In this document: positions 18,159 through 27,515 of the stretch, piece after piece | How the letters are laid out: every line of letters begins with the position of its first letter | How positions within the stretch are numbered: the stretch's first letter is position 1 | DNA from: Enterocloster asparagiformis | GTDB lineage: Bacteria > Bacillota > Clostridia > Lachnospirales > Lachnospiraceae | Assembly (NCBI GenBank): GCA_018380885.1 | Contig: JAGZSY010000014.1 | Span: 74,575 to 138,574, forward strand | Direction of reading: 5' to 3' | DNA: 64,000 nucleotides | Notes under the pieces: model-generated | Told to the model about the DNA's origin: nothing | The model's input: the letters and a program-made list of their open reading frames with translations, nothing else | Database searches by the model: none | Position numbers and translations under genes: made by a program

Positions 18159-19664
18159 CTAAAACTTGGTAGCCAGGCTCATGATATTCTCCTGGGTTGC
18201 TTCTTCACCGGATACCTCGCCGGTAATCCTGCCGTTACACATTACCATGATGCGGTCGGACATACCGATCAGCTCCGGCATCTCGGAGGAAATCATGATA
18301 ATGGCTTTTCCCTGCTTCGCAAGATTGATCATAATCTGATAGATCTCGTACTTGGCGCCCACGTCGATGCCCCGGGTGGGCTCATCCATGATCAGCACGT
18401 CCGGGTTGTTGGCCAGCCACCGGGAGATGATAACCTTCTGCTGGTTGCCGCCCGAGAGAGACTGGATTGTGGTCTTGCTGCTGGGCGTCTTGATGCTCAG
18501 CTTCGCCACGTTGTCCTTGACCAGCTGCTCGATCTTTCCGTGGTTCAGCACGATGCCCATATCCAGATACTGATCCAGCGAGGAGATGGAAACGTTGTCC
18601 GCGATGGACAGGCAGCCGATGATACCGGTCCCCCGCCGGTCCTCGGTGATCATACCGATATTGCCGCGGATCGCGTCCTGGGGTCTGGCCACCTTGATGG
18701 GCTTGCCGTTCATCAGCACCTCGCCGCTTGCCACATGGCGCATGCCGAAGATGGCCTCCATCAGCTCGGTTCTCTGAGCGCCCACCAGGCCGCCGAAGCC
18801 CAGGATTTCACCCCGGTGCAGCTCAAAGCTGCAGTCCTGGAAGGAGCGCTCGTGGATGCTGGATAAGTGCTTTACCTCCAGGATCACGTCCCCGGGCTCA
18901 TTGTCCCTGGGCGGATAGATGTTGGTCAGCTCGCGGCCCACCATCTGTTTTACGATCTCCTGGTCGCTGATATCCTTCACCGCCCAGCTGCCCACGTAAG
19001 TGCCGTCGCGCATGATGGTGATGTCGTCCGCGATCTCGCGGATCTCAGCCATCTTGTGGGATATGTAAATCAGGGAAACGCCTCTGTCCCGCAGATCGCG
19101 GACGATCCGGAACAGGGCTTCCACCTCGTTGTCCGTCAGGGAGGAGGTAGGCTCATCCAGAATCACCACCTTGGCGTTCATGGATACGGCCTTGGCAATC
19201 TCAACGGACTGCATCTGTGAGATGGACAGAGTGCCCAGCTTGGCTTTGGGATCGAAGCTCATCTTCACGTCTTTCAGCCACTTCTCCGCTTCCTCGTTCA
19301 TTTTCTTATGGTCGATTACTTTCAGCGGGCCATAATTCCTGGTCGGAAACCTGCCGCAGTACATATTCTCGGCGATGGAACGCTCCGGTATGGGCTGCAG
19401 TTCCTGGTGCACCATGGCCAGACCTTTGTGAAGGGCGTCGTCCGGGTTCAGGATATTCATCTTCTCCCCGTCCAAATAAACTTCCCCCTCATCCATCTTG
19501 TAAATTCCGAACAGGCACTTCATCAGCGTGGATTTGCCGGCGCCGTTCTCGCCCATCAGAGCGTGTACGGTGCCCGGCCGGACCTTCAGGCTGATCCCGT
19601 CCAGAGCCTTGACGCCGGGGAAACTTTTGCTGACACCCCGCATTTCCAATCTGTACTCTGCCAT
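18159..19664 (-). CDS. mglA: Sugar ABC transporter ATP-binding protein MglA
   Basis: Cytoplasmic ATPase with two fused nucleotide-binding domains, typical of Mgl/Rbs/Xyl importers. The 501-residue protein has the first Walker A GENGAGKS near residue 40 and the second-domain signature LSGGNQQK near 400, followed by LIMDEPTRGIDVGAK. The start MAEYRLEM is chosen from AAAGGAG nine bases upstream; an in-frame 15-codon extension has no support. It lies between mglB and mglC. Confidence 0.92.
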   Translation of the reverse strand: MAEYRLEMRGVSKSFPGVKALDGISLKVRPGTVHALMGENGAGKSTLMKCLFGIYKMDEGEVYLDGEKMNILNPDDALHKGLAMVHQELQPIPERSIAENMYCGRFPTRNYGPLKVIDHKKMNEEAEKWLKDVKMSFDPKAKLGTLSISQMQSVEIAKAVSMNAKVVILDEPTSSLTDNEVEALFRIVRDLRDRGVSLIYISHKMAEIREIADDITIMRDGTYVGSWAVKDISDQEIVKQMVGRELTNIYPPRDNEPGDVILEVKHLSSIHERSFQDCSFELHRGEILGFGGLVGAQRTELMEAIFGMRHVASGEVLMNGKPIKVARPQDAIRGNIGMITEDRRGTGIIGCLSIADNVSISSLDQYLDMGIVLNHGKIEQLVKDNVAKLSIKTPSSKTTIQSLSGGNQQKVIISRWLANNPDVLIMDEPTRGIDVGAKYEIYQIMINLAKQGKAIIMISSEMPELIGMSDRIMVMCNGRITGEVSGEEATQENIMSLATKF

Positions 19665-19736
19665 CCCGTTATCTCCTTTCATAAAATCAGGTGTGCCGGA
19701 CAGACACACCTGAAAAATTTCTACTCTGCTAACCGC

Positions 19737-20882
19737 TTATTTCACGATGTCAAGGATTTCCTGTGCGTTGTCATTGGTAACCTTTACATAGTCAACCATG
19801 TTTACGTTCTCAACGTCTTTGCCATTTAAGAAATCACAAGCAATGTTGGCAGCTTTCTGAGCCTGGCTGATGTGATCGTTAAATACAGTACCGGTCATCT
19901 TGCCTTCCATTACGTTCTGAACGGCCTCGGTCAGAGCGTCAACGCCTACGATGTAGATGTCCTCGCCCACTTTTCTGTCTGCTGCCTGGATTGCGGCCAG
20001 AGCGCCCAGAGCCATTGCGTCGTTGTTACAGAACACAACGTCGATCTTGTCGCCATACTGAGTCAGAGCATCCTGCACGATCTGCTGGCCCTTGGCCTGA
20101 TCCCAGTCGCCTCTCTGCTTTAACAGCTCCTCAACCTTCACGCCTGCGTCGGTCAGAGCCTTTACGGAGTACTCGGTTCTGTACTGAGCGTCCACGTTCT
20201 CGGGATCGCCCTGAACCATGATGTAGCTCACAACGCCGTCGCCGTTGGCATCGCCGTGGTTCTCAAGCTCTGCGATCTCCTCGCCCTGGAAGGTGCCGGA
20301 CTGTCTTGCGTCCGCGCCAACGTATGTAGCCTTGATTCCTTCGTCTTTCCATCTCTGCTCTTCCGCTACATCCGGCTCGCGGTTGATGTAAACAACGGGG
20401 ATTCCGGCCTCGTTACACTTGTCGGTAACAGTGGGAGCGGAGGAGGACTGAACCAGGTTCAGGATCAGAACGTCCACGCCCTGGTTGATGAAGTTGTCGA
20501 TCTGGTTGGTCTGCTCAGCCTGATCGTTCTTGCCGTCCATGATGGTGATGTTCTCTTTCTTGAAGCCCAGGTCCTCAACCAGATATCTCTCTAACTCGGT
20601 ACGGTACAGGGTCATGAAGTTATCGTCGAATTTGTAGATGCTGATGCCGACCTTCTTATCAGCATAGTCACCGGTAGTCGCTGCCGCTGCCTCTGTAGCC
20701 GCCTCACTGGCTGCCGCCGCAGCCTCGGTCGCTGCCTCTGTGGCCGCCTCGGTCGCTGCTTCAGTTTTCGGAGCCTCGGTGGCTGCTGCGGTGGTCTCTT
20801 TCGCTCCGCCGCCGCATCCTGCCATGGAAAATACCATTGCGGAAGCCATTGCAACTGCAGTAACTTTTCTTAATACTCTCAT
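19737..20882 (-). CDS. mglB: Galactose-binding lipoprotein MglB
   Basis: Extracellular lipid-anchored sugar-binding protein of the MglBAC importer. The 381-residue protein has a signal peptide ending in a lipobox (SMAGC, Cys about 24), then an Ala/Thr/Glu-rich linker of about 40 residues built from AATE-like repeats, then a type I periplasmic-binding fold (KVGISIYKFDDNFM; VVYINREPDVAEEQRW; VFCNNDAMALGALAAI). The start is chosen from GGGAGG eight bases upstream; 34 extra in-frame codons lack one. The promoter region lies within 100 bases. Confidence 0.93.
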   Translation of the reverse strand: MRVLRKVTAVAMASAMVFSMAGCGGGAKETTAAATEAPKTEAATEAATEAATEAAAAASEAATEAAAATTGDYADKKVGISIYKFDDNFMTLYRTELERYLVEDLGFKKENITIMDGKNDQAEQTNQIDNFINQGVDVLILNLVQSSSAPTVTDKCNEAGIPVVYINREPDVAEEQRWKDEGIKATYVGADARQSGTFQGEEIAELENHGDANGDGVVSYIMVQGDPENVDAQYRTEYSVKALTDAGVKVEELLKQRGDWDQAKGQQIVQDALTQYGDKIDVVFCNNDAMALGALAAIQAADRKVGEDIYIVGVDALTEAVQNVMEGKMTGTVFNDHISQAQKAANIACDFLNGKDVENVNMVDYVKVTNDNAQEILDIVK

Positions 20883-20954
20883 GTTTGTAATCCTCCCTTT
20901 GCTTTGTTTTCGGTTTTCTGTCGTATTTGTTACTTTTATCTTAACGACAAGGTT

Positions 20955-20983
20955 ATTATAGTTCCGAATTATGCATTTTTCCA
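20955..20983 (-). promoter_or_regulatory. Probable mglBAC promoter
   Basis: TATAAT (20955-20960) with a 17-base spacer and a weak TGGAAA -35 (20978-20983) on the minus strand, 72 bases before the mglB start. The poor -35 would suit activation by the AraC-type regulator encoded nearby. No clear catabolite-control site was seen. Confidence 0.5.
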
Positions 20984-21090
20984 TATGATTTTTTACGGTC
21001 CATTATGAAATTTCTTTGATTTTCTGTCTAATGTGATATTTTTTTATAATATTCTTCAAACTTTCAAAGCATTTTTTTGCTTTCAGGGGT

Positions 21091-21140
21091 AAAAAAAGCC
21101 CTGTGCACAGGAGTTTTGCTCCATTTTGCACAAGGCCTTT
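21091..21140 (-). terminator. Intrinsic terminator of the sugar-sensing operon
   Basis: On the minus strand the arms GCCTTGTGCA and TGCACAGGGC are followed by TTTTTTT, directly after the stop of the anchored sugar-binding protein gene. It separates the sensor operon from the mgl operon. Confidence 0.88.
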
Positions 21141-21145
21141 CCTGT

Positions 21146-22189
21146 CTATTCCCTGCCGGTCAGGGCAATCTGCGGGCAGCGGTAGTATTTTCCCCCGTCC
21201 AGGGAGATGTCCTCAGGCACGCCCTTGCCCATGGCGCAGGCTGCGGCGATGTCGAAAATCACCCTGGCGTACTGCTCCCGGTCGGACTCCACCGTGCCGA
21301 ACAAGTCCCCTGCCTCCAGGGCTTCCTTGCCCACCGGCGTGCCGTCGATCCCCACCACCTTGATGGCGCCCTTGCGAATGTTCGCCCGCTTGATAGCGTC
21401 GATTGCCCCCAGGGCCATGTCGTCGTTGTTGCAGATCACCAGCTCGATCTGGTCCGGGTACTCCGAGAGCCACTGCTCCATCCAGGCCGACGCCTGGCTG
21501 CGCTCCCAGTTGGCGATGCCTCCGGTCAGCTTTTCCAGGGGCACGCCCCCGTCCTTTAGGGTCTGGATGGACCACTCGGTGCGGATCAGGGAGTCCTGGT
21601 GGCTGCTCTCCCCCTCCAGGAGCACATAGCTCACCAGGCCGTCCCCGTTGCTGTCCAGGGTGGACGGATCCTTTTTGTAGGCGTCCACCAGGATATTGCC
21701 CTGGAGCACCGCGGATTCCTTGGCATCCGCCCCCACGTAGTACAGCTTTTCCCAGCGGTTCATGTCCTCCTCCACCGGCTCCCGGTTGAAGAACACCACG
21801 GGAATCCCCGCATCTATGGCCTTGTCGATGATGATGGACGCAGCGGAGCGATCCACGATGTTCACGCACAGGGCGTCGTAGCCCAGGGAGATAAACCGCT
21901 CCACCTGGCTGTTCTGGGTGTTCTGGTTCAGCTTGGCGTCCACAATATCCATGACCACCTTGATGCCGGTCTCCTGCTCGTAGGCCTTGGCCCGCTCCTC
22001 CAGAGCCGCCCGCACCGTGCTGATGAACGTGTCGTCGCCCCTGTACAGCGTAACGCCGATGCGGACCGAGGTTTTGGGCGGCGTCACCCGGTTGCTTTTG
22101 TACCAGTACACAATCCCGGCCACCACTGCGGCCAGCGCCAGGATCACCGCCGTGCCGCCGCACAGCCACCGTTTTTTGTTGACCTCCAT
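21146..22189 (-). CDS. Membrane-anchored galactose-type sugar-binding protein
   Basis: A 347-residue paralogue of MglB. It has one N-terminal membrane helix (residues 10-30, no lipobox) and then a type I periplasmic-binding fold (VRIGVTLYRGDDTFIS; VVFFNREPVEEDMNRWEKLYYVGADAKES; LVICNNDDMALGAIDAI). The sugar-stacking and calcium-loop-like regions (DSNGDGLVSYV) resemble MglB. It is the last gene of the operon with the histidine kinase and response regulator, so it probably presents ligand to the kinase rather than to the importer (inference). Confidence 0.85.
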   Translation of the reverse strand: MEVNKKRWLCGGTAVILALAAVVAGIVYWYKSNRVTPPKTSVRIGVTLYRGDDTFISTVRAALEERAKAYEQETGIKVVMDIVDAKLNQNTQNSQVERFISLGYDALCVNIVDRSAASIIIDKAIDAGIPVVFFNREPVEEDMNRWEKLYYVGADAKESAVLQGNILVDAYKKDPSTLDSNGDGLVSYVLLEGESSHQDSLIRTEWSIQTLKDGGVPLEKLTGGIANWERSQASAWMEQWLSEYPDQIELVICNNDDMALGAIDAIKRANIRKGAIKVVGIDGTPVGKEALEAGDLFGTVESDREQYARVIFDIAAACAMGKGVPEDISLDGGKYYRCPQIALTGRE

Positions 22190-22222
22190 ATGGTTTCCTC
22201 CCCCACATTCTCCCTTTTCCCA

Positions 22223-23203
22223 TCAGTCCATGGGATAGAGCATTTTCTCGTACTGCTTGTCCCGCAGCTGCGGTTTTTCTATATAGTAGGAGTCCAGAAG
22301 GATCTGTTCCCTCTGCCGCCTGCCCTCAATGGCCTCCACGGCCCGCTCCACGCTCAGGTACCCCTCGTCGTACCGGTTGTAGGTCACCAGCCCCCGGATA
22401 ATCCCCTTGTCCAGCTGGTTGAGCAGCGCGGTGGTGCTGCCCACGCCGTAGAGGCCGGTGATATAATCGTGATACACGCTGCTGTCCTCCAGAATCTGGG
22501 CCGCCTCCCACAGGGAGGGCGTGTCGAGGGCTACAATGGCCGCCCGGCCGCTGCCGGGATAGACCGTCTCCTCGATGATCCCGCGGTAGGTGTCGCCGTC
22601 CCTGCGCTCCACCAGCGAGCAGGTGAAGCCCTCCCGCTCCAGAACGGTTCTCACGCCGTCGTAAACCCGCAGGTTGAGGCCGTACTCCAGCCCGTCCGTA
22701 AACAGATACACAGGATTTTCCTTGGGCTGCTGGGCAGCCACCGCGTTCCCCAGCTTCTCCCCCATCTCGTAGCCGTCCACCGCCACGCTGGCCACCACGA
22801 TCTCGTTGGGCACCGGCGACCCCAGCAGCACCACCGGACTGTTTAAGCTGGTGCGGTCCAGGGCCCGGATTGTCTCCTGCTCGTTTACCGGGGTCAGGAT
22901 CACGGCCTTGGCCCCGTCCTTGATCTCACGGTTCACCAGCTCCAGCTGCTGTTCCTGGTCATTGCGCTCGTACAGCGTAATAAAGTTGATATCCGCGTGG
23001 TACTCTAAGGCCGCCTTGTCCATTCCCTTGCGGAAATTCCCGTAAAAATCGTCGTTGAAATCCTCGATGATCACGGAAATGGGATAAATTTCCACCTTTT
23101 TCTCCTTGATGATTAAATCGGTGGACGACATCAGAAACAGCAGGATCAGGGCGCAGGCCGACAGAGCCCACAGTATTTTCTCATTTTTCGACATTGCTAT
23201 CAT
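22223..23203 (-). CDS. Membrane-anchored periplasmic-binding protein of the sensor operon
   Basis: A 326-residue protein with an N-terminal membrane helix (residues 9-29) followed by a LacI/ribose-type binding fold (YPISVIIEDFNDDFYGNF; AKAVILTPVNEQETI; GEKLGNAVAAQQPKENPVYLF). It begins 26 bases after the histidine kinase gene with GGAGG upstream. The position suggests an accessory sensor subunit for the kinase. The ligand is unknown; it is more divergent from MglB than the next gene. Confidence 0.82.
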   Translation of the reverse strand: MIAMSKNEKILWALSACALILLFLMSSTDLIIKEKKVEIYPISVIIEDFNDDFYGNFRKGMDKAALEYHADINFITLYERNDQEQQLELVNREIKDGAKAVILTPVNEQETIRALDRTSLNSPVVLLGSPVPNEIVVASVAVDGYEMGEKLGNAVAAQQPKENPVYLFTDGLEYGLNLRVYDGVRTVLEREGFTCSLVERRDGDTYRGIIEETVYPGSGRAAIVALDTPSLWEAAQILEDSSVYHDYITGLYGVGSTTALLNQLDKGIIRGLVTYNRYDEGYLSVERAVEAIEGRRQREQILLDSYYIEKPQLRDKQYEKMLYPMD

Positions 23204-23228
23204 GTTGGCTTTCCCTCCGTCCTGCCCG

Positions 23229-25016
23229 TCACGTGACCTTCCCTGCCACCTGCTCGTAGGGAACGGCCGGCAGATGGGCCGTGACCGTGGTTCCCTCGTC
23301 CGGCTCAGAGTCGATGACCAGCCCGTACTCTTTGCCGAAATACAGCTTGATGCGCTCGTTCACATTGCGCACGCCGATGCCCGAGCCCCGTTTGGAGGAC
23401 ACGTGGCCGGAAGCCGCAAACAGATTCTCCACCTGCTCCCCGGTCATGCCCAGGCCGTTGTCCCCCACGCTCATGTACAGGTCGCCGTCCTCCCGCCACG
23501 CCCGGATTCGAATTTCCCCGTCCCCGTCCATAAATTCCATGCCGTGGTAGATGGCGTTCTCCACCAGGGGCTGGAGCATGAGCTTTAAGCTGGCCAGCTC
23601 CTCCACGCCCGGCTCCGCCTCAATGGCGTAGGTGAATTTGTTCTTGTAGCGCATGGACTGGATCATCAGATAGTTGCGCACGTGCTCCAGCTCGTCCCTC
23701 ACCGGGATTATACTCTTGCCCTTGCTCAGGCTGATGCGGAAGAACCGCGCCAGGGCGGTCACCACCTTTACGGCCTCGGACTGCCGCTCGTTCTCGATCA
23801 TCCACACGATGATATCCAGGGTATTATAGAGGAAATGTGGGTTGATCTGGGATTGCAGGGTGTCGAACTCGCTCTTGCGCTTGGACTCGTGCTCAGCCAC
23901 GATATCATTCATCAGCCGCCTGATCTGCCTGGCCATATTCTGGATGGAATTGCCCAAATGCTGAATCTCATAGGAGCCGCCGGCATACACATTGGCCTCC
24001 AGATTGCCCTCCTCGATCTCGTTCACCGACTTCTCCAGGGCCTTGATGGGATCGGTGATCCTGGAGGAAATATAGGAGTTGATGATGGACAGGATGAACA
24101 GGATAAAGGCGATGATAAAAACCACGAACAGCTTGGTTTTCAGATTGTTCAGGGACACCCCGTCCATGGGGGTGACGCCCACGATCTTCCAGCCGGTGTA
24201 GCCCACGCTCTTTACCGTCACCAGGCGCTTTTTGCCCTCAAACAGCTCCTCGTGGTTGCCGTCCCGGTACTCCGCCGCCTTCAGATTGTTCTCGCTGGCG
24301 ATGCCGGAGTCCAGAAGCTGGGCCCTGGGGTGGTAGATAATGTCCCCGCCGCTGCTGATTAAGTACACGTAGCCTCCGTTTCCCAGGCTGACGCTGTCGA
24401 AGAGCTGCTCCAGGCTGCTGTAGCGGATATCGATGAGCAACACGCCCTGGTCCGTGTAGGGGCCCTGGGTGATCTCCACCGCCCGGGACACGGAGATCAC
24501 CCAGCGGTACTGGTTCTCGTTGGCGTCAAAGATGTACTGGACCTGGGGGATGGAGAAATGCAGGTTCTCCGTCTTTTCCAGGGTATTCTTAAACCAGGGC
24601 TCGGACCGCACATCCAGGCTGGTCTTGAGCCTGGCAGCGGGAACCGCCTCCAGAAGCTTGCCGTCGTTGGACAAAAGGGCGATATTTTCCACATTGTCCT
24701 TGTTGTTGTCGTAGAGCAGGGTGATCTCGCGGTTGATGGAGCTGTCGGACAGGTCCGCGTTCTTGACGGCCCCGTAGTACAGGGAGTCGGACAGCTTCAT
24801 GATGGTGCGCAGGTAGGTATCCGTGGTCCGGGAGAGCTGGTTGATCAGAATCTGGTTCTCCTCCTGGATGGACGCCGACATCTGCCCGGACATGCGGCTG
24901 TACATGGACAGGGCGATGAAGATGCTGGCCGCCAGGGCGGACACGGTGAAATAGATGAATATGGTATAGCGGATGCTGGTATTCTGGAACGGATACCGGC
25001 GCTTTTTCAAAGGCAT
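23229..25016 (-). CDS. YesM-type sensor histidine kinase
   Basis: Membrane kinase of the LytS/YesM class. The 595-residue protein has a membrane helix near residues 15-40, an extracellular Cache-like sensor region to about 285, a second helix (about 290-310), a HAMP linker (ISSRITDPIKALEKSV), the phospho-acceptor His at about 393 in INPHFLYNTL, and an ATPase domain with LVENAIYHG, GDNGLGM and SGIGVRNVNERI. It is 15 bases downstream of the response regulator. With the two anchored binding proteins it should sense a sugar outside the cell. Confidence 0.92.
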   Translation of the reverse strand: MPLKKRRYPFQNTSIRYTIFIYFTVSALAASIFIALSMYSRMSGQMSASIQEENQILINQLSRTTDTYLRTIMKLSDSLYYGAVKNADLSDSSINREITLLYDNNKDNVENIALLSNDGKLLEAVPAARLKTSLDVRSEPWFKNTLEKTENLHFSIPQVQYIFDANENQYRWVISVSRAVEITQGPYTDQGVLLIDIRYSSLEQLFDSVSLGNGGYVYLISSGGDIIYHPRAQLLDSGIASENNLKAAEYRDGNHEELFEGKKRLVTVKSVGYTGWKIVGVTPMDGVSLNNLKTKLFVVFIIAFILFILSIINSYISSRITDPIKALEKSVNEIEEGNLEANVYAGGSYEIQHLGNSIQNMARQIRRLMNDIVAEHESKRKSEFDTLQSQINPHFLYNTLDIIVWMIENERQSEAVKVVTALARFFRISLSKGKSIIPVRDELEHVRNYLMIQSMRYKNKFTYAIEAEPGVEELASLKLMLQPLVENAIYHGMEFMDGDGEIRIRAWREDGDLYMSVGDNGLGMTGEQVENLFAASGHVSSKRGSGIGVRNVNERIKLYFGKEYGLVIDSEPDEGTTVTAHLPAVPYEQVAGKVT

Positions 25017-25031
25017 GGCCGCCCTCCTCGC

Positions 25032-26669
25032 TTACTTGGCCCCCCTGAACTTGGTGGGCGAGACGCCGAAGCGCTTCTTAAACACATAGCTGAAATAATT
25101 CTGCTCCTGGTACCCCACCTTGGCCGCAATGACGTAGGTCTTGTCATCCGTCTTGCCCAAAAGCTCCACCGCCTTGTCCAGGCGCACCTCGGTCAGGTAG
25201 GCGATGTAGGCCTGGCCCGTCTCCTTCTTGAACATGGTGGAGAAGTAGGCCGGGCTCATGTGCAAATGGCGGCAGATTTTTTCCACGGACAGCTCGGGGT
25301 CCTGGTAATTGTCCTGGATATACTGCTTGGCCTCCTTGATCACCTGCTTCATGGTATTGTCGCGCTCCTGGTTCATGGCCTGGTTCATGCGCAGGGCCAC
25401 GGGCAGCAGCCACTGGCCGAATTCCTCCTGCTTCTGCATCTTGGGGATCACGGTGAAGGTGTCCGCGTAATCCCGGCCTTCCCCGAACATCTCCGCCATA
25501 TCCAGGTCGTACTGCTGCATCAATTGGACGATGCAGTTGGCCACGCTGAGCATATAGGCCTGGTGCTGTCTGAAATGCACCTTCGCGTCGCTCATCCGCT
25601 CCACCACCCGCCGGACGGCCTCCTCGATCTTCTCCTGAGGCCCGAACTTCACGGCCGCGATCAGGTCCGCCTCGTCCCGGCTGTCAAAGGACAGCTTGCC
25701 GCCGTCCCCCGGCTCCACGTCGTTGATGTAGATGGTGCTGCCGATGCCCACGATGGCCTTGTAGCCCAGGGCGTCCACCGCCGCCTTGTAGGAATCCCCG
25801 ATGTAGAGAAGGTCCGTGCAGCGGTGGCCGATGCCGATGGTGATGGGCACCTCCAGAATCTTGCGCGTCTCCTTGCAGATATCGCCCAGCACATCGATGA
25901 GGCCGGTCTGGCTGTTCTCCTCATCGATGGCGGCGATCACCGTCATACCGGATTCCGGCCCCTGATTGGAGGTGAACATGGTGAACCGGCAGTAGTCCTT
26001 CAGCTTCTCCTCCACGATCTGCATGACGGAGATGGGGATCAGGTTGGTCTCCTGGTGCAGCGGCAGCCCTCTCCCCTCCTTCTGCTCCGCCGGCTCGATG
26101 TCGATCGCCACAGCCACCCATTTCTGGGCGCCGGCGATGGGAATGTCGTACTCGGACAGGCGGTTTTCCAGCAGGTCCGCGCCCACCCTGCGGTTGATCA
26201 GGTCGTTTAAGAACTGCTCTCTCAGGATGGGCAGGCTTTTGCGGTAATTCTCCCGCAGCAGGCTGACGTTGCGCTTCTGCTCGATCTCCTCGTCCAGATT
26301 GGACTTGATCCGCTTTAAGATGGCGGTCAATTCCTCCACGTTGACGGGCTTTAAAATGTACTCGGTCACATTGAGCTTGATGGCCTGCTTGGCGTATTCA
26401 AAATCATCGTAGCCGGAGAAAATGACGATTTTGGTGGACGGAAAGCGCTGGCGCACCTTCTCCGCCAGGGTCAGGCCGTCCATATAAGGCATGCGGATAT
26501 CCGTCAGAATCACGTCCGGCTCCAGGGCCTCGACGCGCTCCAGGGCTTCCTCGCCGTTCTCCGCATCGCCGACCACCTGGAATCCGGCCGCGTTCCAGTC
26601 GATCTTTTTGATAATGCTCTTGCGCACCTCTTCCTCATCGTCCACCAGGATAATCCGATATAAATCCAT
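25032..26669 (-). CDS. YesN-type response regulator with AraC DNA-binding domain
   Basis: A 545-residue regulator: receiver domain at residues 3-120 with phospho-acceptor Asp57 (VILTDIRMPYMDG), a middle domain of about 270 residues, and a C-terminal AraC/XylS pair of helix-turn-helix motifs (HLHMSPAYFSTMFKKE; AAKVGYQEQNYFSYVFKKRFG). The start is ATG at 26669; a TTG two codons earlier is possible. It leads the sensor operon under its own promoter and is the obvious candidate to activate mglBAC. Confidence 0.92.
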   Translation of the reverse strand: MDLYRIILVDDEEEVRKSIIKKIDWNAAGFQVVGDAENGEEALERVEALEPDVILTDIRMPYMDGLTLAEKVRQRFPSTKIVIFSGYDDFEYAKQAIKLNVTEYILKPVNVEELTAILKRIKSNLDEEIEQKRNVSLLRENYRKSLPILREQFLNDLINRRVGADLLENRLSEYDIPIAGAQKWVAVAIDIEPAEQKEGRGLPLHQETNLIPISVMQIVEEKLKDYCRFTMFTSNQGPESGMTVIAAIDEENSQTGLIDVLGDICKETRKILEVPITIGIGHRCTDLLYIGDSYKAAVDALGYKAIVGIGSTIYINDVEPGDGGKLSFDSRDEADLIAAVKFGPQEKIEEAVRRVVERMSDAKVHFRQHQAYMLSVANCIVQLMQQYDLDMAEMFGEGRDYADTFTVIPKMQKQEEFGQWLLPVALRMNQAMNQERDNTMKQVIKEAKQYIQDNYQDPELSVEKICRHLHMSPAYFSTMFKKETGQAYIAYLTEVRLDKAVELLGKTDDKTYVIAAKVGYQEQNYFSYVFKKRFGVSPTKFRGAK

Positions 26670-26725
26670 GCCCAAACCCCTTCTCCCTATGATTCGTCAA
26701 ATGATTCACAACATATTTACCAATT

Positions 26726-26754
26726 AGTATACAATGTTTGGGCCGGTTCGGCAA
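26726..26754 (-). promoter_or_regulatory. Promoter of the sugar two-component operon
   Basis: TTGCCG (26749-26754), a 17-base spacer and TATACT (26726-26731) on the minus strand, about 57 bases upstream of the response-regulator start and downstream of cbiC. It marks the operon boundary. Confidence 0.65.
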
Positions 26755-26855
26755 CTATTTCCACCAAAGCCTTCCGTTTACCGGCCCGTCTGAAACCGAT
26801 GCCGTAGGACAGCGCTTCCTGCCCCGGCTCCCGGACGGCCATGAGCGCCCGTCCC

Positions 26856-27515
26856 TCACGCACGGTACAGCAGCGCGTTGCAGATGGCCGCGGCCACGTT
26901 GCTGCCGCCCTTTCTGCCCCTGGCCACAACGTACGGCGTGTGTTCCAGCGTCAGGATCAGCTCCTTGGACTGGACCACATTGACGAACCCCACCGGCACC
27001 CCGATGATCAGCGCAGGCTTTAAAAGGCCGTCCGTCACCAGCTCGTACAGGCGCACCAGCGCGGTGGGCGCGTTTCCCACGGCAAAGATGCAGGGCACCG
27101 CTTCCCTGGGGCCTCCCTGCCCGTACAGGGCCGCCGCCTTGTCCATGCTGGCCGCCGCCCTGGTGGTGCCGCGCTCCGCCGCGGTTCTTGCCACGTCCTC
27201 GTCGGCCATGAAGCAGAGCGCCTCTCCCCCCAGCTTTGCAAGCCGCGCCTTGTTCACGCCGGACCAGCCCATCCTGGTGTCCGTCATAATGTGGGCCCCT
27301 GCCCGCAGCGCTTCCAGTCCCAGCGCAACCGCCCGGCCCGAGAATGCCAGGCTGTCCGCGTACTCGAAGTCCGCGGTTGTGTGGATGCACCGCTTGATCA
27401 CCGGCTCCTGCTCCGGGTCCAGCTTTTTTCCCATTTCCTCCAGCTCCCGGCCGATAATCTCAAAGCTCCTGGCCTCGATCTGCGAGGGCAGCACCTGCTC
27501 CAGCTCAATCTTCAC
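26856..27515 (-). CDS. cbiC: Cobalt-precorrin-8 methylmutase CbiC
   Basis: Moves the C11 methyl group to C12 to give cobyrinic acid. The 219-residue protein has the catalytic His at residue 45 in [10 protein letters not shown] and conserved TDTRMGWSG and [11 protein letters not shown] segments. It overlaps cbiP by 11 bases and is the last gene of the cobalamin operon. Confidence 0.94.
   Translation of the reverse strand: MKIELEQVLPSQIEARSFEIIGRELEEMGKKLDPEQEPVIKRCIHTTADFEYADSLAFSGRAVALGLEALRAGAHIMTDTRMGWSGVNKARLAKLGGEALCFMADEDVARTAAERGTTRAAASMDKAAALYGQGGPREAVPCIFAVGNAPTALVRLYELVTDGLLKPALIIGVPVGFVNVVQSKELILTLEHTPYVVARGRKGGSNVAAAICNALLYRA

Noticed and set aside
20690..20800. Short tandem repeats in mglB that might look like a repeat array
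   Set aside because: They encode the Ala/Thr/Glu-rich linker after the lipobox cysteine, with no unique spacers, so not a CRISPR array.
24558..26210. 550-codon open frame on the plus strand opposite the kinase and response regulator
   Set aside because: It spans two well-supported genes on the other strand and its composition is that of a mirrored G+C-rich coding sequence.
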